Counted from the stretch's first letter, positions 7,925 through 16,189 are shown. The stretch is DNA of 64,000 nt from Pseudomonas sp. EpS/L25 (GCF_001512295.1 NZ_LNUP01000018.1:332191-396190); one strand, 5' to 3'. Numbers and translations are program-made. The notes: generated by a model not told the origin, from the sequence alone.

Positions 7925-8563
7925 ATGACCCCGGAAAGTCGCTTGCGTGAAGAAATTTGTACGATCGGCGAAAACTTCTATCGACGCGGCTACTGCGTCG
8001 GCAGCGCTGGCAACATCAGTGCGCGCCTCGAGGATGGCTGGCTGATCACCCCTACCGATGCCTGCCTGGGCCGCCTCGATCCGGTGGCGATTGCCAAGGT
8101 CAGCAGCAGGGGCGAATGGCTATCGGGGGACAAACCTTCGAAGACCTTGACGCTGCATCGGCGGATCTATGAGCGGGCCACTAGCGCGAATGCGGTGGTC
8201 CATACTCATTCCACCTCCCTCGTCGCGCTCACGTTGCTGGAATGCTGGCGCAGCGATGCCATCCTGCCGCCTATCACGCCCTACCAGGTCATGAAGGTCG
8301 GGCGCATTCCGTTGATTCGCTATCGCCGGCCCGGTGCCTCCGAGGTGGCCGACGAGGTCGCCCAGTTGGCGGCGGAGGTCCGCGGCGTGATGCTGGAGCG
8401 ACTGGGCCCGGTCCTCTGGGAAAGCTCGGTGAGCCGGGCCAGCTATGCCCTTGAAGAATTGGAGGAGACGGCGCGTCTGTGGCTGCAGACCACGCCTCGC
8501 CCCGCGCCTCTAGATGATGTTGCCGTGGCCGAACTGAGCGCCGTCTTCGGAGCTAGTTGGTGA
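7925..8563 (+). CDS. Class II aldolase-family protein, OtnC-like, with altered active site
   Basis: 212 aa, the size of 3-oxo-tetronate 4-phosphate decarboxylase (OtnC). Shared landmarks include GSAGNISARL (28-35), ITPTDACLG, LSGDKPSK, VVHTHSTS with metal ligands His93/His95, and YALEELEETARL. Two expected catalytic features look lost. The acid/base Glu normally in the 'SKE/SSE' motif is Thr74 (PSKTLTLH), and the third metal ligand, normally His in 'NHGPV', is Leu160 (ERLGPVL). If my recollection of family residues is right, ordinary OtnC chemistry is doubtful. It heads the divergent operon with the lactonase-like gene, whose GTG start overlaps its stop. Confidence 0.85.
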   Translation: MTPESRLREEICTIGENFYRRGYCVGSAGNISARLEDGWLITPTDACLGRLDPVAIAKVSSRGEWLSGDKPSKTLTLHRRIYERATSANAVVHTHSTSLVALTLLECWRSDAILPPITPYQVMKVGRIPLIRYRRPGASEVADEVAQLAAEVRGVMLERLGPVLWESSVSRASYALEELEETARLWLQTTPRPAPLDDVAVAELSAVFGASW

Positions 8564-9744
8564 GCGGGCCCCTCTCGCAGGCATCCGACTCAGGGGCTTC
8601 GTGGGTATTCACGGGCTCCGGAGCGGTCCTGGGCTGCTATCGCTTCCAGCCGGAAGCGGGTGAGCTGGAATGGATCAGCGAAAGGGCGCTACCCGCCAAG
8701 ATCCAGTACGCCACCTTCGATCCGCAGCGACGGCTGGTCTATGTGGCCGTGAGTGATGCTGGCGCGGGCGTAACCGGCGCCCCGGGGCACCTCCACCAGT
8801 TACACACACTCGGCCTGGATACCTTACCGGCAGCGCCACGCATCATCTGCGAGCCACTGACGTTGCCGGAACGACCGATCCACGTAGCCTTGGATACCCA
8901 GGGCGCTGCCTTGCTGATCGCCTTCAACCGGTCCGGGAGCATCGCCCGAGTGGCATTGGATACCCTGGGCTGTCCACGCAACGAGCCGGTGACTACCTTG
9001 CCCGCCGGCATATTCACCCATCAGGTTCTTCCTGCTCCCAACGGCCAGTATGTGATCGCCTTGAGTCGTGGCAATGCGGCCACGGCAGGACGGGAAGAAG
9101 AGCGGGGTAGTGTTCATCTCTACCGGTACCGGGCGGGGGCGCTGCTAGAAACTGGCTATCACCCCTGTGAGCCACAGCTTGGCCCCCGTCACCTGGCCTT
9201 CCATCCCATGAGGCCTTGGCTATACATGGCCATGGAGCGAGGAAATGCGCTGCGTCACCACCACCTCGATGAGCAAGGCGAACCGGTCTTTCCGGCCGTC
9301 GACCACGTGCCCACTCTGCGAGATGCAGAGCACGGGCGGCTGGACCGGCAGAAAGGAGGCTGTCTGGTCTGCCATCCCAACGGCCGCCATCTTTACGTCA
9401 GCAATCGCTCAGACATCATTGAAATGCGAGGTGGTCGCCCCGAGCTCAGTGCTGGTGAAAATACGATTGCCGTCTTCGCGCTCGATCAGCTCACTGGCGC
9501 GCCGCGTCTAGTCCAGCAATTAGACAGCGGCGGAATAGAGCCACGTTGCCTCGCGATCGACGGTTCGGGTCGCTGGCTTATCGTCGGAAATCAACTACCC
9601 GCCTGGCTGCCAGCGGCCGCGCGTTATCAGCCGGCCAACTTGGCTGTCTTTCGCATCGGTGAGGAAGGTCGGCTGGATTACCACGGCCAACACCAGCTGG
9701 CAGCGTACGCCAGCCTGTTCTGGCTGGACGTACTTCCCGCCTAA
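8560..9744 (+). CDS. Lactonase-family beta-propeller protein (PF10282-like)
   Basis: 394 aa. Repeating blade-like segments, such as FDPQRRLVYVAVSDAG, LAFHPMRPWLYMAMERG, VCHPNGRHLYVSNRSD and LAIDGSGRWLIVGNQ, match the seven-bladed 6-phosphogluconolactonase/muconate-cycloisomerase-type propeller family. No signal peptide is seen, so it is likely cytoplasmic. I use the GTG at 8560, which overlaps the OtnC-like stop as GTGA and suggests translational coupling; a TTG one codon upstream is possible. Hydrolysis of an aldonolactone to feed the acid-sugar pathway is the simplest guess, but many members of this fold have no confirmed activity. Confidence 0.75.
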   Translation: MSGPLSQASDSGASWVFTGSGAVLGCYRFQPEAGELEWISERALPAKIQYATFDPQRRLVYVAVSDAGAGVTGAPGHLHQLHTLGLDTLPAAPRIICEPLTLPERPIHVALDTQGAALLIAFNRSGSIARVALDTLGCPRNEPVTTLPAGIFTHQVLPAPNGQYVIALSRGNAATAGREEERGSVHLYRYRAGALLETGYHPCEPQLGPRHLAFHPMRPWLYMAMERGNALRHHHLDEQGEPVFPAVDHVPTLRDAEHGRLDRQKGGCLVCHPNGRHLYVSNRSDIIEMRGGRPELSAGENTIAVFALDQLTGAPRLVQQLDSGGIEPRCLAIDGSGRWLIVGNQLPAWLPAAARYQPANLAVFRIGEEGRLDYHGQHQLAAYASLFWLDVLPA

Positions 9745-9764
9745 GGGGCCAGACGGCTGTTCGC

Positions 9765-11126
9765 TCAGCTACGCGGCAAGGCGTCCGGGTCCAACCGCGA
9801 GGTTGTCGGCGCCGACAGGGGGGCGCTCGTGGATGGAGTAGCGTCCGCCTTCAGTTCAGGTTCTGGCCGCCGCTCCAACGCGGCGTGCATCCGCTCCAGG
9901 TCCAGCGAACCCTCCCATTTGGCGATCACCACACCGGCGACGGCATTGCCGATGATGGACGTTAAAGCCCGCGCCTCGCCCATGAACCGATCGATACCCA
10001 CCAGCAAGGCGATTGCACTAAGAGGTAGCACCTGCACCGCGCTCAAGGTAGCCGCGAGCGCTACGAAGCCACCGCCCGGAACGCCGCTCATGCCCTTGGA
10101 CGTAAACAGGCCGATCCCAAGGATGGTGAGCTGCTGCATCAGGGTCAGCGGGGTATCGGTCGCCTGGGCGATGAATAGCACCGACATGGTGAGGTAGATG
10201 CAGACGCCGTCCAGATTGAAAGCGTAGCCAGTGGGGATCACCAGGCCGACCACCTCTTTCTTGCAGCCAGCCTTTTCCAGTTTCTGTAGAAGACCAGGCA
10301 GGGCTGGTTCGGCGCTGGCGGTACCCAGGGTGATCAGCAATTCGGTCTTCAGGTAGGCCAGGAACTTGAACAGGTTGATGCCGCATGCCTGCAGGATGCC
10401 GCCCAGCACCAGGCCGATGAAGAGAATGCAGGTGACATAGAAGGTCAGCATCAAGTAACCGAGCGAGGCAAGGCTGCCGATACCGTACTTCCCGACGGTG
10501 AAGGCGATCGCGCCGAAGGCTCCCAAGGGAGCGAATTTCATCAGATAGCCGATGATCGAGAACAGAGTGGTCAGGCACTGATCGATAACGTCCACCAGTC
10601 CGCGCACCCTGTCTCCGCCTTGGGCCAGCGCCATGCCAAACAGCACGGCCAGAAACACCACCGGCAGGATCTCGCCGTGCACGAAGGCGCCGACCAGCGT
10701 CTCGGGGATGATGTGCAGGAAAAATTCCTTCAGCGACTGTTCGGCGGCCACCTTGGCATAGCCGGCGACCGCGTTCAGGTCCAGCGAGCGGGGATCGACG
10801 TGCATGCCGGCACCCGGCTGCATCAGATGGGCCACCAGGATGCCGATCAGCAGGGCCAGGGTGGTGACCACCTCGAAGTAGAGCAGCGCCTTGGCGCCCA
10901 CGCGACCGACCGCCTTGACGTCGCCCATCCGGGCAATGCCGACCACGACGGTGGCGAAGACTACCGGTGCCACCAGCATTTTGATCAGCTTGATGAAGGC
11001 ATCGCCCAAAACCTTGAGCTGGACGGCGGCCTGGGCGTCGACCAGGGCGAACAGAGCGCCCAAGACGACCCCGATGAGGACTTGGACATAGAGCGGGGGC
11101 ATACGACGGGAGATAGCTGACGCCAT
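9765..11126 (-). CDS. dctA: C4-dicarboxylate:cation symporter, DctA family
   Basis: 453 aa. DAACS family signature regions are present: IKLIKMLVAPVVFATVVVGI, the serine-rich re-entrant region LITLGTASAEPALPGLL, PTGYAFNLDGVCIYLTM, TSKGMSGVPGGGFVALAATL and DRFMGEARALTSIIGNAVAG. DctA imports succinate, fumarate, malate or related acids with Na+/H+. The C-terminus has an unusual Pro/Ser/Thr-rich tail (SAPLSAPTTSRLDPDALP). The ATG at 11126 has AAGGAG upstream. This is likely a specialised paralogue within the island, because a 28-bp operator-like palindrome lies 71 bp upstream. It is convergent with the lactonase-like gene. Confidence 0.85.
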   Translation of the reverse strand: MASAISRRMPPLYVQVLIGVVLGALFALVDAQAAVQLKVLGDAFIKLIKMLVAPVVFATVVVGIARMGDVKAVGRVGAKALLYFEVVTTLALLIGILVAHLMQPGAGMHVDPRSLDLNAVAGYAKVAAEQSLKEFFLHIIPETLVGAFVHGEILPVVFLAVLFGMALAQGGDRVRGLVDVIDQCLTTLFSIIGYLMKFAPLGAFGAIAFTVGKYGIGSLASLGYLMLTFYVTCILFIGLVLGGILQACGINLFKFLAYLKTELLITLGTASAEPALPGLLQKLEKAGCKKEVVGLVIPTGYAFNLDGVCIYLTMSVLFIAQATDTPLTLMQQLTILGIGLFTSKGMSGVPGGGFVALAATLSAVQVLPLSAIALLVGIDRFMGEARALTSIIGNAVAGVVIAKWEGSLDLERMHAALERRPEPELKADATPSTSAPLSAPTTSRLDPDALPRS

Positions 11127-11196
11127 GGTCGAGCTCCTTGACTACGGTGTTGTTATTGTCGAGCTCCACTCATGAGGAGCTATCGGGGTAGTATTT

Positions 11197-11224
11197 ATTG
11201 TTCTTCAATAAATCAAAATACAAT
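11197..11224. promoter_or_regulatory. 28-bp interrupted palindrome, island operator site 3
   Basis: ATTGTTCT, ten bases, AAAATACAAT; the arms are identical to site 2. It lies 71 bp upstream of dctA, in the gap to the aconitase gene, which is transcribed toward dctA. Confidence 0.65.
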
Positions 11225-11315
11225 CTAGATCAAGTCGGGACGTCCGGCAATGCTGGCAGACGCTCGCTCCAGAGCACTGTGCGTGGGCAATGAAGAGGAT
11301 GTGACAGGGTGGGCA

Positions 11316-11336
11316 GGCGGACCCTTGGGGTCCGCC
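11316..11336 (-). terminator. Hairpin after the island aconitase
   Basis: GGCGGACCC, TTG, GGGTCCGCC form a perfect 9-bp stem 20 bp beyond the aconitase stop. No U-tract follows on the minus strand, so termination strength is uncertain. Confidence 0.5.
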
Positions 11337-11356
11337 ACTACAACAGGGCGCGGCGT

Positions 11357-14044
11357 CTAGGCGTCGCTGTCACCCAGGGTCTTGCGGATCACATACGGCA
11401 GGATGCCGCCCTGGCGCAGGTAGAGGATCTCCTGGCTGGAATCCAGCGGCAGCTCCAGCGTGACGCTGGCCTGGCGACCGTCCGAGCGGGTGATCTGTAG
11501 GGTGATAGGATTCAATCCGACGCGCAGCTCGTCCAAGCCATAGAAGTCCAGGCGCTCGTCACCGGTCAGGCACAGGCTCTCGGCGACTTGCCCGGCGGGG
11601 AAGCGCACCGGGAAGATGCCCATGCCGATCAGGTTGCTGCGGTGAATTCGTTCGAAGCTCTGTGCCACCACCAGCCTGACGCCCAGGGTAGCCTGGGCCT
11701 TGGCCGCCCAGTCACGACTGGAGCCGGCGCCGTAGTTGATGCCGGCGAACACCACCAGTGGCGTGCCGCGGCGGACCCAACTGAGGGCGGCGTCGTACAC
11801 CGGCAAGACCTCGCCGTCGGCTGCCCGCGCCCAGCCGCCCTGGCCCGGATGCGCCGGCAGCAGGCGATTCTTCACTGCGCGGTTGACGAAGGCACCGCGC
11901 ATCATCACCTCGTGATTGCTGCGCCGGGTCGAGTATTGATTGAGGTCTTCCGGCGTCTCGCCATGGTCGACCAGCCAGCGGCCGGCCGGACTGTCCAGGG
12001 GAATGGCACTGGCCGGCGAGATGTGGTCGGTGGTGATGTTATCGCCCAGCACCATCAGCGTGCGGGCGTCGCGTACGGCCAGCGACGTCGGCGGCTCTGG
12101 GGTAATCCCCTGCAGATAGATCGGCCGGCGCAGATAGGTCGAGCTGGGCGACCAGGGAAAGCGCACGCTGCCCTCGGCGGACAACGCCTGCCAGTGATGG
12201 GTCCCATCCCAGAGAGTGGCGTTGCGCTGGCGGAACAACTCCGGGCGCACTGTCTCGCGGACCAGCGCCTGGACGTCGTCATCGTCCGGCATCAGGTCGC
12301 GCAGGTAGACCGGCTGACCGGCTTGATCCAGGCCCAGCACGGCCTGTTCGAGATCGACGTCGATACTGCCGGCGAGGGCATAGGCGACTACGAGGGCCGG
12401 CGAAGCCAGGTAGCCGAATTGCGCCTTGGGATTGACCCGGCCTTCGAAGTTGCGATTGCCCGAGAGCACTACCACCGTTTTCAGGCCCTGATCGGCGAAG
12501 GCTTCCACATGAGGTTCGAACTTGCCCGAGTTGCCGATGCAGGTCATGCAGCCGAAACCCGCCAGCTCGAAACCAAGGGCGGCGAAGTCGCTCAGCAGGT
12601 CGGCGTCCTGCAGGTAGTCGGCCACTACCCGGGAGCCAGGCGATAGGGAGGTCTTCACCCAGGGCTTGCGCGTGAGGCCACGCGCCCGCGCCCGTCGCGC
12701 CAGCAGCCCCGCCTGGATCATCTGGCTCGGATTGGCGGTATTGGTGCAACTGGTGATGGCGGCGATGGAGATGGCGCCGTGGGTCAGCGGCTGGCCAAAA
12801 CTCGGCTCGAAATAATCCGCCGGGGCAGGGGTGGAGCGGGCGATCAACGCCGTATCCGGTTCGGCACGGACCTGGGCACGAAAGGAGTTGGCGGCTTCAG
12901 CCAGTGGCTGCCACTGATGCGGCTGGTGCGGACCGGCCACGCTTGGCTCGATGCTGGCGAGATCCAGCGTGATGACCTCGGTGAAGGTGGGCTCGGGATC
13001 TTCGTCGTGGCGCCACAGGGTCTGCACCTCCAGGTAAGCGGCGACCCGCTCGCGCAGCTCGGGGCTGCGGCCGGTGAGCTCGAGGTACTCCATGGTCACC
13101 GTATCGAAGGGAAAGAACACCACGGTCGCGCCGTATTCCGGTGCCATGTTGGACAGGGTGCCGCGGGCGGCCCAACTCAGGCCCGACAGGCCCGGTCCGC
13201 AGAACTCGACGAACTTACCCACCACGCCGCGCTGACGCAGCAGCTGGGTGACTTTCAAGGATAGGTCTGTGGCGGTCACCCCCGGACGCAGCGCATTGGT
13301 CACATGGATACCGATGACCTCGGGAAAACTGATCGGTACTGGCTCGCCCAGCATGGCCGCCTGTCCTTCCAGGCCGCCCACGCCCCAGCCGAGGATGCCG
13401 ATGGCGTTGATCATCGGCGTATGGCTGTCGGTGGCGACCATGTCGTCCGGGTGCAGCAGCGGTTGGCCGTCGCTGGTCTCGCTTTCCCAAACCACGGTGC
13501 CCAGGGACTCCATGTTGACCTGGTGGATGATGCCAGTGCCCGGTGGGACCACCTTGAAGTTGTCCAGGCTCTCCTGCGCCCACTTGATGAACTGGTAGCG
13601 CTCGGTGTTGCGGCGGTAATCGATGTCCAGATTGGCTTCCACCGCGTCCGGCTCGGCGAAGCGTTCGACGATCACCGAGTGGTCGATGGTCAGCACCGCC
13701 GGGATGCGTGGATTCATCCGGCTCGGATCGCCGCCCAGTTCGGCCACCATGTCGCGCATGCCGGCGAAGTCGGCCAGGGCGGGCAGGCAGGTGGTGTCGT
13801 GGAACATCAAGCGGTTGGGCAGGAAGGGTGCTTCGCACGGCGGCCCTTCGCCACGGGCACGGGCCAATACCGGCGGTAGCGCCTCGGGAAAGCAGCGGGC
13901 GACGTTTTCCACCAGCAGACGCAGGGAGTAGGGCAGGCGCGCCAGGGTGTCGGCATCGAACAGACGCTTGAGGTCAACATAGGCGTAATGCCGGTCGCCG
14001 AGGGTGAGCTGGCCGGTGTAGGTGGAATCCAGGGCAAACTTCAT
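11357..14044 (-). CDS. Aconitase A-family hydratase, divergent island paralogue
   Basis: 895 aa, full AcnA length, with four-domain architecture and a C-terminal swivel domain. Cluster cysteines are present in AITSCTNTANP and FGCMTCIGNSG, and the active-site arginine-rich stretch INYGAGSSRDWAAKAQ is intact. It differs from the second aconitase at 28027-30726 at several normally conserved places: EYGATVVFFPFD instead of EYGATCGFFPVD, VEFCGPG instead of VEFFGDG, and GCMTC instead of GCTTC. It sits in the catabolic island with its own 28-bp operator-like site, so it may isomerise a citrate analogue rather than serve the TCA cycle. AcnD-type methylcitrate dehydratase is an alternative, but no prp genes are nearby. 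Confidence 0.85.
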   Translation of the reverse strand: MKFALDSTYTGQLTLGDRHYAYVDLKRLFDADTLARLPYSLRLLVENVARCFPEALPPVLARARGEGPPCEAPFLPNRLMFHDTTCLPALADFAGMRDMVAELGGDPSRMNPRIPAVLTIDHSVIVERFAEPDAVEANLDIDYRRNTERYQFIKWAQESLDNFKVVPPGTGIIHQVNMESLGTVVWESETSDGQPLLHPDDMVATDSHTPMINAIGILGWGVGGLEGQAAMLGEPVPISFPEVIGIHVTNALRPGVTATDLSLKVTQLLRQRGVVGKFVEFCGPGLSGLSWAARGTLSNMAPEYGATVVFFPFDTVTMEYLELTGRSPELRERVAAYLEVQTLWRHDEDPEPTFTEVITLDLASIEPSVAGPHQPHQWQPLAEAANSFRAQVRAEPDTALIARSTPAPADYFEPSFGQPLTHGAISIAAITSCTNTANPSQMIQAGLLARRARARGLTRKPWVKTSLSPGSRVVADYLQDADLLSDFAALGFELAGFGCMTCIGNSGKFEPHVEAFADQGLKTVVVLSGNRNFEGRVNPKAQFGYLASPALVVAYALAGSIDVDLEQAVLGLDQAGQPVYLRDLMPDDDDVQALVRETVRPELFRQRNATLWDGTHHWQALSAEGSVRFPWSPSSTYLRRPIYLQGITPEPPTSLAVRDARTLMVLGDNITTDHISPASAIPLDSPAGRWLVDHGETPEDLNQYSTRRSNHEVMMRGAFVNRAVKNRLLPAHPGQGGWARAADGEVLPVYDAALSWVRRGTPLVVFAGINYGAGSSRDWAAKAQATLGVRLVVAQSFERIHRSNLIGMGIFPVRFPAGQVAESLCLTGDERLDFYGLDELRVGLNPITLQITRSDGRQASVTLELPLDSSQEILYLRQGGILPYVIRKTLGDSDA

Positions 14045-14179
14045 GGGCTGTCCGGTCTGGTTGTCGTGATCGTGGGCGGTGTGAACGTCATGCTAGGAAA
14101 GCTGGCAGTCACTCGAAATTGGTATCTGGCTAACGCAGCGTTCTCGGTCGGCGAACGCTGGAATCCAGGTGCGGCTAAT

Positions 14180-14207
14180 ATTGTTCTTTATGGATATAAA
14201 AGACAAT
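14180..14207. promoter_or_regulatory. 28-bp interrupted palindrome, island operator site 4
   Basis: ATTGTTCT, ten bases, AAAAGACAAT. It lies in the 235-bp divergent gap between the aconitase (136 bp away) and the TerC gene (73 bp away). The rest of the gap shows no ORF. Confidence 0.65.
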
Positions 14208-14279
14208 AATAGTGACCTGAAATCATTCTGGGCTGTTGCTGCCCAAGGGGCGTCAGCTCCTAAATAGACGAGGTCCACC

Positions 14280-14963
14280 TTGCTTAACGCCCTGTCCGAT
14301 CCGGTCTTCCTGACCAGTCTGCTCCAGATCGTCATCATCGATATCCTGCTCGGCGGCGACAACGCCGTGGTGATCGCCCTGGCCTGTCGGCGTCTGCCGG
14401 AAGCGCAACGCCGCAAGGCCATCCTGGGCGGGGTGGCGGGCGCCGTGATCCTGCGCATCCTGCTGCTGTTCGTCGCCAGCTACGTGCTGGGCTGGCCGCT
14501 GCTCAAGGTGGTGGGCGGCGTGCTGCTGCTGTGGATCGGCATCAAGTTGCTGCTGCCCGAGGACGACGAGGCCGACGTCAAGGCCGGTACCACCCTGGGC
14601 CAGGCCATCTGGATCATCATGGTGGCCGACGTGGTGATGAGTCTGGACAACGTCATCGCCGTGGCGGGCGCCGCCCAGGGCCATCTGGGCCTGGCCGTCG
14701 CCGGGGTGCTCATCAGCATCCCCATCATCATCTTCGGCAGCCAGCTCATCCTGAAGCTCATGGAAAGGTTTCGCTGGCTGGTGGTGGCCGGCGCGGCCCT
14801 GCTCGGCTGGATCGCCGGCAAGCTGATCGCCAGCGACGAACTCCTGCAGGCTTGGCTCGGTACTGGAGACCTGCACTGGGTTCCCTATGCGGCTGGCGTC
14901 GGCGGCGTCCTCATCGTGCTCGTGACCGGCCAACTGTTGGCACGGCGAACGGTTACGGCCTGA
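14280..14963 (+). CDS. TerC-family integral membrane protein (YjbE-like)
   Basis: 227 aa with about seven membrane segments. The TerC signature is duplicated: IIDILLGGDNAVVIALACR near the N-terminus and VVMSLDNVIAVAGAAQGH in the middle, each carrying the conserved acidic/Asn metal-binding-like motif. Family members are linked to tellurite resistance or Mn2+ efflux. The apparent start is TTG at 14280, preceded by GAGG at a good distance; no early in-frame ATG exists. It is followed 30 bp later by the RraA-fold gene. It may share the divergent control region (site 4) with the aconitase. Transport of metal for the island's metalloenzymes is speculation. Confidence 0.82.
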   Translation: MLNALSDPVFLTSLLQIVIIDILLGGDNAVVIALACRRLPEAQRRKAILGGVAGAVILRILLLFVASYVLGWPLLKVVGGVLLLWIGIKLLLPEDDEADVKAGTTLGQAIWIIMVADVVMSLDNVIAVAGAAQGHLGLAVAGVLISIPIIIFGSQLILKLMERFRWLVVAGAALLGWIAGKLIASDELLQAWLGTGDLHWVPYAAGVGGVLIVLVTGQLLARRTVTA

Positions 14964-14993
14964 CCGATCTTTCGACCACCAAGGAGCATCACC

Positions 14994-15467
14994 ATGACCT
15001 TCAAGACCACTGATCTCTGCGACGCGCATGGCGACCACGCGAGGGTTCTGCAGCCGATCTTCCAGGACCTGGGCGGGCGGCCTGATTTCGTCGGGCCGGC
15101 GCTGACGGTCAGGTGCTTCGAGGACAACTCGCGCATCAAGGAACTCAGCCAGCAGCCGGGTGAGGGGCGCGTGCTGGTGGTCGATGGTGGCGGCAGCGAC
15201 CGCTGTGCGCTGCTCGGCGACATCATCGCGGAGGACCTGGTGAAGAACGGCTGGGCCGGTGCGCTCATCTATGGCCAGGTCCGCGACAAGGCGGTGCTGA
15301 CCGGGTTGCCGCTGGCCATCAAGGCGCTGGGCGTCTCACCGCGCAAGTCGGTCAAGCGTAACGAAGGCCAGATCGGCGAGCCGGTGACCTTTGCCGGGCA
15401 GACGATCCGCAACGGTGATCACCTTTATGCCGACGCCGACGGCGTGATTATCCTCGACGCCCACTAA
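14994..15467 (+). CDS. RraA-fold protein: RNase E regulator or class II HMG/OAA aldolase-type enzyme
   Basis: 157 aa. N-terminal TTDLCDAHGDHARVLQPIF, then RVLVVDGGGSDRCALLGD, LIYGQVRDKAVLTG and GDHLYADADGVIIL are clear RraA-family features. The segment from Asp in LLGDII to RD in GQVRD has exactly 20 intervening residues, giving the D-X20-R-D motif of the HMG/CHA aldolase and oxaloacetate decarboxylase members of this fold. As I recall, E. coli RraA has RQ rather than RD here. A metabolic role is therefore possible, and the catabolic setting favours it. AAGGAG precedes the ATG. It is likely co-transcribed with terC. Confidence 0.85.
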   Translation: MTFKTTDLCDAHGDHARVLQPIFQDLGGRPDFVGPALTVRCFEDNSRIKELSQQPGEGRVLVVDGGGSDRCALLGDIIAEDLVKNGWAGALIYGQVRDKAVLTGLPLAIKALGVSPRKSVKRNEGQIGEPVTFAGQTIRNGDHLYADADGVIILDAH

Positions 15468-15484
15468 GGCGTTTATCGGCCATC

Positions 15485-15503
15485 GGCCGCCCTCCAGGCG
15501 GCC
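15485..15503 (+). terminator. GC-rich hairpin between the RraA-fold and racemase-family genes
   Basis: GGCCGCC, CTCCA, GGCGGCC form a 7-bp stem ending 5 bp before the racemase-family ATG. There is no U-tract. It could attenuate read-through or overlap the initiation region of the next gene. Confidence 0.3.
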
Positions 15504-15508
15504 CTTCA

Positions 15509-16189
15509 ATGAGCGCTATCGCCATGACCGCTGCCAAACGCGTCTTTCTGATTCACGCCACCCGCATTGCGATCGAACCCATCAACGCTGCCTTCGCTCA
15601 AGGCTGGCCAGAGGCGAAGCGTTTCGATCTCTGGGACGACTCGCTGTCGAAGGACGCCGGTACCGCCGGGGGTAGTACCCCGGCGCTTGACCAGCGCATC
15701 CAGGACCTCGCCGATCATGCCTTTCGCAGCGAGGCCGACGCCGTGCTTTTTACCTGCTCTGCCTTTTCCAGCGCCATCGAAGCCTGCCAGCGTCGTCATC
15801 AGCGACCTGTCCTCAAGCCCAATGAAGCGATGGTGCAGGAGGCGCTGGCCATAGGCGGACGCATCGCTGCCCTGACAACCTTTGGCCCGGCAGGCGCGGC
15901 CATTGTCAGCGACTTCGAGCGCGAGGCAAGCCGCCGTGGCCAGGCGGCGGACATCACACCGATCCTCTGCGAAGGCGCGCTGGAAGCCCTGCATGCGGGT
16001 GACCAGGCCCGCCACGACGCCCTGATCGCCGCAACTGCAGAGCGGCTACGCGGCGACTACGACATGCTCTGCTTCGCGCAATTCTCAATGACCGCTGCCC
16101 AATCGGCCAGCGAAGCCGCCTGGGGCGGCTCGGTGCTTACCACGCCGACCAGCGCCGTGCGGCGGCTGCGGCAGCTGCTTGAAGGGTAG
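15509..16189 (+). CDS. Asp/Glu/hydantoin racemase-superfamily protein
   Basis: 226 aa. Two pseudo-symmetric halves each carry a family cysteine: VLFTCSAFSSAI in the first and MLCFAQFSMTAA in the second. The start region VFLIHATRIAIEPINAAF is typical. The family includes amino-acid racemases, hydantoin racemase, arylmalonate decarboxylase and maleate isomerase; which reaction applies here is not visible. Maleate-isomerase or decarboxylase chemistry would fit the carboxylate island. The ATG at 15509 is used; a second in-frame ATG at 15524 is an alternative. It is the last gene of the island on the plus strand. Confidence 0.75.
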   Translation: MSAIAMTAAKRVFLIHATRIAIEPINAAFAQGWPEAKRFDLWDDSLSKDAGTAGGSTPALDQRIQDLADHAFRSEADAVLFTCSAFSSAIEACQRRHQRPVLKPNEAMVQEALAIGGRIAALTTFGPAGAAIVSDFEREASRRGQAADITPILCEGALEALHAGDQARHDALIAATAERLRGDYDMLCFAQFSMTAAQSASEAAWGGSVLTTPTSAVRRLRQLLEG

